Of a DNA stretch of 34,951 bases, positions 30,239-34,951 are shown piece by piece. The notes under the pieces are model-generated. The model was not told the DNA's origin. It did no database searches and saw only the letters and a program-made list of their open reading frames with translations. The position numbers and the translations under genes are program-made. The stretch comes from Trichoplax sp. H2 (taxonomy: Eukaryota; Placozoa; Uniplacotomia; Trichoplacea), in assembly GCA_003344405.1 (NCBI GenBank), contig NOWV01000368.1:1-34951 (forward strand), read 5' to 3'. Each line of letters starts with the position of its first letter. Within the stretch, counting starts at the first letter, position 1.

Positions 30239-32860
30239 ATGGTCATTAGCCAATCGGCAATTACATTCACTACAGTATGTTTCATTTCTTTTCTAAATGA
30301 TGCATATCTGATATTAAAAATTGCTTCTATTCATGACAAGATTTCTGAACCTACAATTACTTCAAAAGGAATCAATATCGCAGCTACAATAATGGAATCT
30401 ACCCGAAATTGTCCAATATTTGGTACGCCGAAGGAGCTGGATAATTATGTTCTACCGAAGAAAGAAGATGTTGTCCGATTTTATGATTACATCAAAACTA
30501 ATGGCAACAAAGCTAAAATAGTTGATATCGAAAACGGTTGCCAGCATGACATTATTAAATATGTTGCGGAACAAGTTGCAGCAGCATGGATACTAGCTTC
30601 TATCCCAATCATACCTCATAAAGAAGTAGTAGAAAGAGTTAGCATGTATATTAAGGAACGACAGATTTTAGTATTAGTACCCAATGCCGATCAAAATAAT
30701 CTCATATATCAGCGGAAGATAGATCAATTCTGGAATAATTCGCAAAAGCTGTTTGATATATGCACTTGCCAATGTCTATCAGAAATGGTATGCCAACATA
30801 GAAATAATCAGCGCGTTTCAAAAAAGCGAAAAGATTTTCTGTTGGATCAGCGTACAGATCGTAAATTAACCGATGATAGAATTCAATACAAAAATGGCAA
30901 AGTTATGCGTCCTGGTGAAATACGAAAGCGACGTAATGTTTCGAATGAAATTATGTGTATACTAAGCTCTAATTTTGAACAATTACGTCAATCGGCTTCT
31001 GAAAAAAATGATAGGAAATCTTATAAATCCGATAGTTGCTATACTGACTGTGTTAAAAGAAAAGGGTACCATCTACGTCGGCATGCAGCTCGACGCCAAG
31101 CAAAGCTCATCAAATTACATAAGAAATTACTTAATTCAGATAGCGAAAACTATCAGGCTAATGAAAAAAAGCTCAATCCTGATTTTTTAGGATCAAGCGA
31201 TGTATCCAGTAAAGGCGGTATGAAAATAGATGATTCAGACGTAAATGCATCGGAAGATACTTGGCATCCTTCTCCTAAAGGTAAGTTAGGAGCTAATAAA
31301 TTACGGACCTCACCTTTTGCAGGCGCAGTCATAGTAAATCAGTTACGAATTCCTTTGCCAGCATTAGCTCGAGAATGTGAACGTTATAATATATCAGACC
31401 GTAAAGGCGCTGCTATTGCAACTGCAGTCTTGCAAGATTTCAATATAGTCAATGAAAAGAACTTAAGTGGTGTCATAGATAGCAGTAAATTACGTCGAGA
31501 GCGTAAAAAATATCGCGACTCGATCGTAGTCAGTAATTTTGCTTTATCTAATTTATACTTTGATGGCAAAAGAGATAAGTGCATAGCAAATATACAAATG
31601 GGCAAGAAAAGATATCGAAGAGAAAAAATTGAAGAACATATTACAATGTTAAGTGAGCCAAATCATGAGTACATCGGCCATGTAACTCCCGTTCAAGGTA
31701 GCTCAAAATACATTGTAGATGCAATGATAGATTTTTTTCAGTCGAATCGTATTTTCATTGATGGTCTTCAAGTAATTGGTTGTGACGGAACTAATGTGAA
31801 TATTGGCCCAAAAGGTGGAGTTATTCGTTTACTTGAAGAAAGATTAAATAAACCCATTCACTGGTTTGTCTGTTTATTGCATCTTAACGAGCTACCATTT
31901 CGGCGTCTTTTCCAGCAGCTTGACGCTGTAAATGAAGAAGTTGGATTGTATACAGGACCTATTGGAAAATCCATCTTTAATACACCATTTAATGCCAATC
32001 TAAGTTCAACTGATGGAATTTCTTTCCAAAAATTAAAATGTGACCTGCCTGAGTTTAAATCTATCGAAGAATTAAGTTGTGATCAAAAATATCTATATCA
32101 AATATGTACAGCAATCAGTAAAGGTTACTGTGAAATTGATTTGTCGCGTCGTTATCCAGGTAATATTTCCAATGCTAGATGGCTAACGACAGCAAATAGA
32201 ATTCTACGAGTTTATATTGCGACTTCTACTCCAAGTAAATCGCTTCAAATAATCACAAATTATATCATCAAGGTTTACACTCCCTTGTGGTTTGCCATTA
32301 AAGCTAAACCGCAGTGTACATATGGACCTCGCCATTTTTTTCAACTTATTCGATTGTCAAGATTTCTCGCTTCTAATCAACAAAAAATAATTGATGAAGT
32401 TATTCAACGAAATGCTTACTTCGCCCATCCCGAAAATTTGCTGTTAGCAATGCTAACTGACGATGATAAATCACTTCGTGAGTCTGCATTTGAGAAGATT
32501 CTGTTTGCTCGTCGATATATCAAGAGGATAAATGTTCGGCAATTTAAGATTCCAAAGATAGATTTCAATGCTGCGAGTTATGCAGAAATGATTGACTGGC
32601 AGAGAGAAACAATTACTGAGCCACCTCTGACCATGCCTTTATCAGAGTTAGAACTTCGTGAAATCGTGGAAACAGGTGATGATTCTCATTTTGATGCTTA
32701 TCCATGCCATATGCAAGCAGTAGAACGAATAATTCGCTTGGTGACGGCAGCTTCTACATCAGTTTATGGGTATGAGCGACGAGAAGGTTTAATCAGATCG
32801 ACTTTGAAATCTAGAAAAATTACTAAGGGCTCGAGAAAAGCTGATTTCAAGTGCAGGTAA
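30239..32860 (+). CDS. Uncharacterised transposase-like protein (RNase H-fold/hAT-like features), intact
   Basis: 873 residues from the ATG at 30239 in one exon. ATG 30392 (822 residues) is an equally good start just before the part that looks conserved, and the GTG at 30197 should not be used. From the 30239 start: an N-terminal helical domain ending in a Cys-rich knot CTCQCLSEMVCQH (175-187); a basic, low-complexity linker (about 190-365) with RRHAARRQAK; then a core with FDGKRDK (441-447), EEHITMLSEPNHEYIGHV (465-482), GCDGTNVN (514-521), WFVCLLHLNELPFRRL (542-557), ARWLTTANRIL (646-656), QRNAYFAHPENLLLAML (723-739) and PCHMQAVERI (822-831). I recognise these blocks from numerous unnamed multicopy proteins of cnidarians and arthropods. 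D443, D516 and the CxxH after it recall the hAT catalytic layout (inference). No flanking terminal repeats were found, so it may be domesticated. Confidence 0.82.
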   Translation: MVISQSAITFTTVCFISFLNDAYLILKIASIHDKISEPTITSKGINIAATIMESTRNCPIFGTPKELDNYVLPKKEDVVRFYDYIKTNGNKAKIVDIENGCQHDIIKYVAEQVAAAWILASIPIIPHKEVVERVSMYIKERQILVLVPNADQNNLIYQRKIDQFWNNSQKLFDICTCQCLSEMVCQHRNNQRVSKKRKDFLLDQRTDRKLTDDRIQYKNGKVMRPGEIRKRRNVSNEIMCILSSNFEQLRQSASEKNDRKSYKSDSCYTDCVKRKGYHLRRHAARRQAKLIKLHKKLLNSDSENYQANEKKLNPDFLGSSDVSSKGGMKIDDSDVNASEDTWHPSPKGKLGANKLRTSPFAGAVIVNQLRIPLPALARECERYNISDRKGAAIATAVLQDFNIVNEKNLSGVIDSSKLRRERKKYRDSIVVSNFALSNLYFDGKRDKCIANIQMGKKRYRREKIEEHITMLSEPNHEYIGHVTPVQGSSKYIVDAMIDFFQSNRIFIDGLQVIGCDGTNVNIGPKGGVIRLLEERLNKPIHWFVCLLHLNELPFRRLFQQLDAVNEEVGLYTGPIGKSIFNTPFNANLSSTDGISFQKLKCDLPEFKSIEELSCDQKYLYQICTAISKGYCEIDLSRRYPGNISNARWLTTANRILRVYIATSTPSKSLQIITNYIIKVYTPLWFAIKAKPQCTYGPRHFFQLIRLSRFLASNQQKIIDEVIQRNAYFAHPENLLLAMLTDDDKSLRESAFEKILFARRYIKRINVRQFKIPKIDFNAASYAEMIDWQRETITEPPLTMPLSELELREIVETGDDSHFDAYPCHMQAVERIIRLVTAASTSVYGYERREGLIRSTLKSRKITKGSRKADFKCR

Positions 32861-33807
32861 TCTTAGTACCGCCTTAACTAGAAGCTAGAGCCTAGAGTTG
32901 ATTGTACCGTGCAAATTAATACTGCTATGGAATGAAATTATAAAACAACCTGATTGAACAGTAATTTACTAGAATATTTGAATTATATTTAAGGATACCA
33001 TACTGCATCTATATAATTTCACATACTGAAATAGTAAACAAATACAAAAATTAAAGGCAAGGCCAAATTTGAAGCTAACTGTATTGAATCTACATTTTGG
33101 AGGATAATTAGTTATGGTGTATCTTTCTTCAGAAGTGACCGCTAACTCTAGGTTTCCTCTATCGAAAGACTTAAGCTACTGCCAAAATGGCCATATTTGT
33201 TTGTTTCTTTATTTGGGAGTCAATATGTTCCTGAAGTATAGTGAGAAATTCATTGTAAGCATGATTATCCATCCCAACTAACATTTCGGTTTAAAATGGT
33301 CGGCTTCTTAACCGATGTTGATAGATAAAAATTGCACAAAACAGCATTTATATTGTTATTGAGGGTTTGAGTTTTAATTAACAGCTTTTAATATTATCCA
33401 ATTTTCGTTAAATAAACTAAAAACTTAATGATATATATTACTATCTTGAATCACGCATGATAGCTGATTAAATAAAATTAATAATTAGTTGGTGTGACAG
33501 TGTTATATACTGTATTAGAGTAGAAATATTTATGTTAGGATAATTCTGTTAGCCTATCCTTATTTAGTTAACTTCTAATTTGGATATACTGCGTTTTAAT
33601 ATAGCATTGACTTTTTATGACAGTGACACATACACACATACTGAAATTAATAGTTATAATAGGGAATGCAAATCATCTACTTACAGTTCGAATCATTGTG
33701 ATTGTAACTTACTTATGGTAGATTGTAAACTATCGTGGAAATGTTTCGTGATAGGACATGTCGTAATCTGACTATTCTGTATTAGTCATCTAATGACTAT
33801 ATTCGTA
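32861..33807. other. Gene-free interval
   Basis: AT-rich, with AATAAA motifs near 33411 and 33472 that could end the preceding transcript. An apparent frame at 33580-33771 starts at TTG and is not supported. TTCGAATC near 33686 resembles a tRNA B box but has no A box or cloverleaf. Confidence 0.4.
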
Positions 33808-33812
33808 AATAC
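33808..33812. repeat. Target-site duplication AATAC, left
   Basis: AATAC directly before the LTR start; the identical AATAC occurs at 34123-34127 directly after its end. Confidence 0.8.
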
Positions 33813-34122
33813 TGTTGTCAGTATTAAGGGAGTCGTAGCTAAAACTAATATCTAATTCAGTAAATGATTCCAAAATTAATCGTACTAACTGTGACTCATG
33901 AGCTATTGAAGAAGAGTATATAAATGCAGTATATCGTGTAATAAAGTAGATTCTCAAACTTAGAGTTTAACGTAAAATACGAGGCGTCAAAGTCTTTGTG
34001 TAGTCTGCTAGTAGAGCAAGAGTGTTTTTGATAGTGCAGATATCGTTCCTTGATAGGTGGTTCAAGGAATTGACTTATTGATCGTATATTGCGTTATCTT
34101 GTTGCAAAGCTGTTTTGTGACA
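33813..34122 (+). mobile_element. Solo LTR 1 (310 bp)
   Basis: Starts TGTTGTCA and ends TTTGTGACA, giving TG...CA termini, flanked by a perfect 5 bp duplication AATAC. Inside are TATATAAA (33917-33924) and AATAAA (33940-33945), exactly 23 bases apart, followed by TTCTCAA, TTTAACGTAAAAT and GAGGCGTC. All of these recur in the same order in LTR 2. There are no internal coding sequences, so this is a solitary LTR left by recombination. A Ty3/Gypsy-type origin is likely from the 5 bp duplication and the TATA/AATAAA layout. Confidence 0.85.
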
Positions 34123-34127
34123 AATAC
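34123..34127. repeat. Target-site duplication AATAC, right
   Basis: Matches 33808-33812 exactly. Confidence 0.8.
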
Positions 34128-34174
34128 ATTTTAGGAAAAGTGAAAGGATTACTTTATATTAATTTTTAATTAAT

Positions 34175-34179
34175 ATTAG
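34175..34179. repeat. Target-site duplication ATTAG, left
   Basis: ATTAG immediately before TGTCACGG; the same ATTAG is at 34616-34620 immediately after GTGACA. Confidence 0.88.
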
Positions 34180-34615
34180 TGTCACGGTACGAATTACCGT
34201 GAAGAAATAGCTATCTAAATTTGGTTAATATAGTATAGTGATATTATATTACAACTAGTTACTTACAATAGGAATTACTCTAATTATAAATGTGTTACAG
34301 TAAATTTATTGCTGTGCTGTAACGTGTGCTGAAATGATTCTGTGAATGGACATATTGTAGTCCGACTGTGAAAAACTAGTTAGTAGATGTTCTCACCCAA
34401 GTATTATTATAAGATGACTTGTGAATGTTAGCTGCTGTAGAAGGGTATATAAACCCGTCAGATAGTTGAATAAAGCAGTTCTCAATTATATAGTTGTTTT
34501 AACGTAGAATCAAAGGCGTCTAAATTCTTGTAAGTAGGGATACTGAATCCCGGAGACTATAGTAATTTAGAGATTTGTTTTTACGTTATACTTGTCACGA
34601 AGTTGGTTTGTGACA
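34180..34615 (+). mobile_element. Solo LTR 2 (436 bp), related to LTR 1
   Basis: Begins TGTCAC and ends GTGACA, perfect 6 bp terminal inverted repeats, with a 5 bp target duplication ATTAG. TATATAAA at 34446-34453 and AATAAA at 34469-34474 are 23 bases apart, as in LTR 1, followed by TTCTCAA, TTTAACGTAGAAT and AGGCGTC. The 5' (U3) part is about 125 bases longer than in LTR 1 and its start differs, so the two belong to related subfamilies. A hairpin CACGGTA...TACCGTG lies just inside the left end. No internal retrotransposon sequence remains. Confidence 0.9.
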
Positions 34616-34620
34616 ATTAG
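34616..34620. repeat. Target-site duplication ATTAG, right
   Basis: Matches 34175-34179 exactly. Confidence 0.88.
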
Positions 34621-34771
34621 GTATCTACTTTCAATCATAAATATCTATCTATTTTTGTATCCTCATATAACAAACTAAAAGTTGAATCGTAAATTTAAAA
34701 CTGATAACACGAATATGAGAATTTAATAATTAATTTAAAATAAATCTGTAATATAATTGTGTATTATTTAC

Positions 34772-34927
34772 AGATGTTGTAGCGTTGTTAAGCCAAATAA
34801 CAAATTCGACAAGCTTCGATTTTATTTCCACTGAGATACCTACTTCGTACCGAAAGTAAATAGTGCTACTCATTTTTCCGAAAAGCGAAATTGTATCAAA
34901 GCTACGTAGTATAGTTACCGAAGCCAT
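34772..34927 (-). CDS. Possible first coding exon of a minus-strand gene
   Basis: ATG at 34925-34927 in an excellent start context (AACCATGGC). The frame runs 52 codons to a donor-like ACATCT|GTAAAT whose GT is at 34770-34771, in phase 0. It begins MASVTILRSFDTISLFGKM and ends VIWLNNATTS. If spliced, later exons would lie further left, and the solo LTRs would sit in or beyond its first intron. Unspliced, it gives 65 residues. I recognise no domain and found no convincing second exon, so this stays tentative. Confidence 0.28.
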
Positions 34928-34951
34928 GGTTACAATTCGGTCGTAATGGTA

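Noticed and set aside
33640-33710. tRNA-like B box (GTTCGAATC)
   Set aside because: No A box at the right distance and no cloverleaf can be drawn.

Overview
This is an AT-rich eukaryotic (animal) nuclear window with one 20-base assembly gap (9392-9411). It has intronless rhodopsin-class GPCR genes, a compact 15-exon gene with small GT-AG introns, an S10 carboxypeptidase with a 5'UTR intron, and solitary LTRs. Together these suggest an early-branching metazoan; a placozoan such as Trichoplax is my best guess. That is an inference from gene style and cannot be proved without a search.

Layout. 1-2500: non-coding, with a duplicated ~165 bp repeat around an (ATA)n tract. 2518-2720: a broken GPCR relic. 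6704-7702 and 13740-14648: two intronless GPCR paralogues, about 65% identical by my manual count; the second has a premature TAG after which the homologous 29-codon tail continues in frame. Between them lie a 369 bp direct duplication (9023-9391 and 10861-11229), the gap, and a strongly C-poor, G/T-rich segment. 15956-16957: a third, unrelated-looking GPCR. 18483-22175: a 15-exon gene assembled here by hand, encoding a 461-residue FAM47-family protein. 23589-24362 (minus): a six-helix PAP2/AUR1-type (inositolphosphotransferase-like) membrane enzyme. 24400-27100: gene-poor, with two broken coding-like stretches. 27115-27602: a dense GTAC / ACAGT-ACTGT palindromic repeat block, followed by a promoter-like region (CRE, E-box, TATA) and a cathepsin A-like serine carboxypeptidase (28085-29473). 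30239-32860: a large single-exon protein of an uncharacterised transposase-like family. 33813-34122 and 34180-34615: two related solo LTRs, each with its own perfect 5 bp target-site duplication. 34772-34927 (minus): a possible first exon.

The genes do not form a pathway. The clearest themes are a local GPCR family that is duplicating and decaying (two full genes, one with a fresh-looking nonsense codon, and one relic), and mobile-element traces at the right end. No operon logic applies. Several upstream starts proposed by simple ORF calling use TTG or GTG; I moved those to the first supported ATG.
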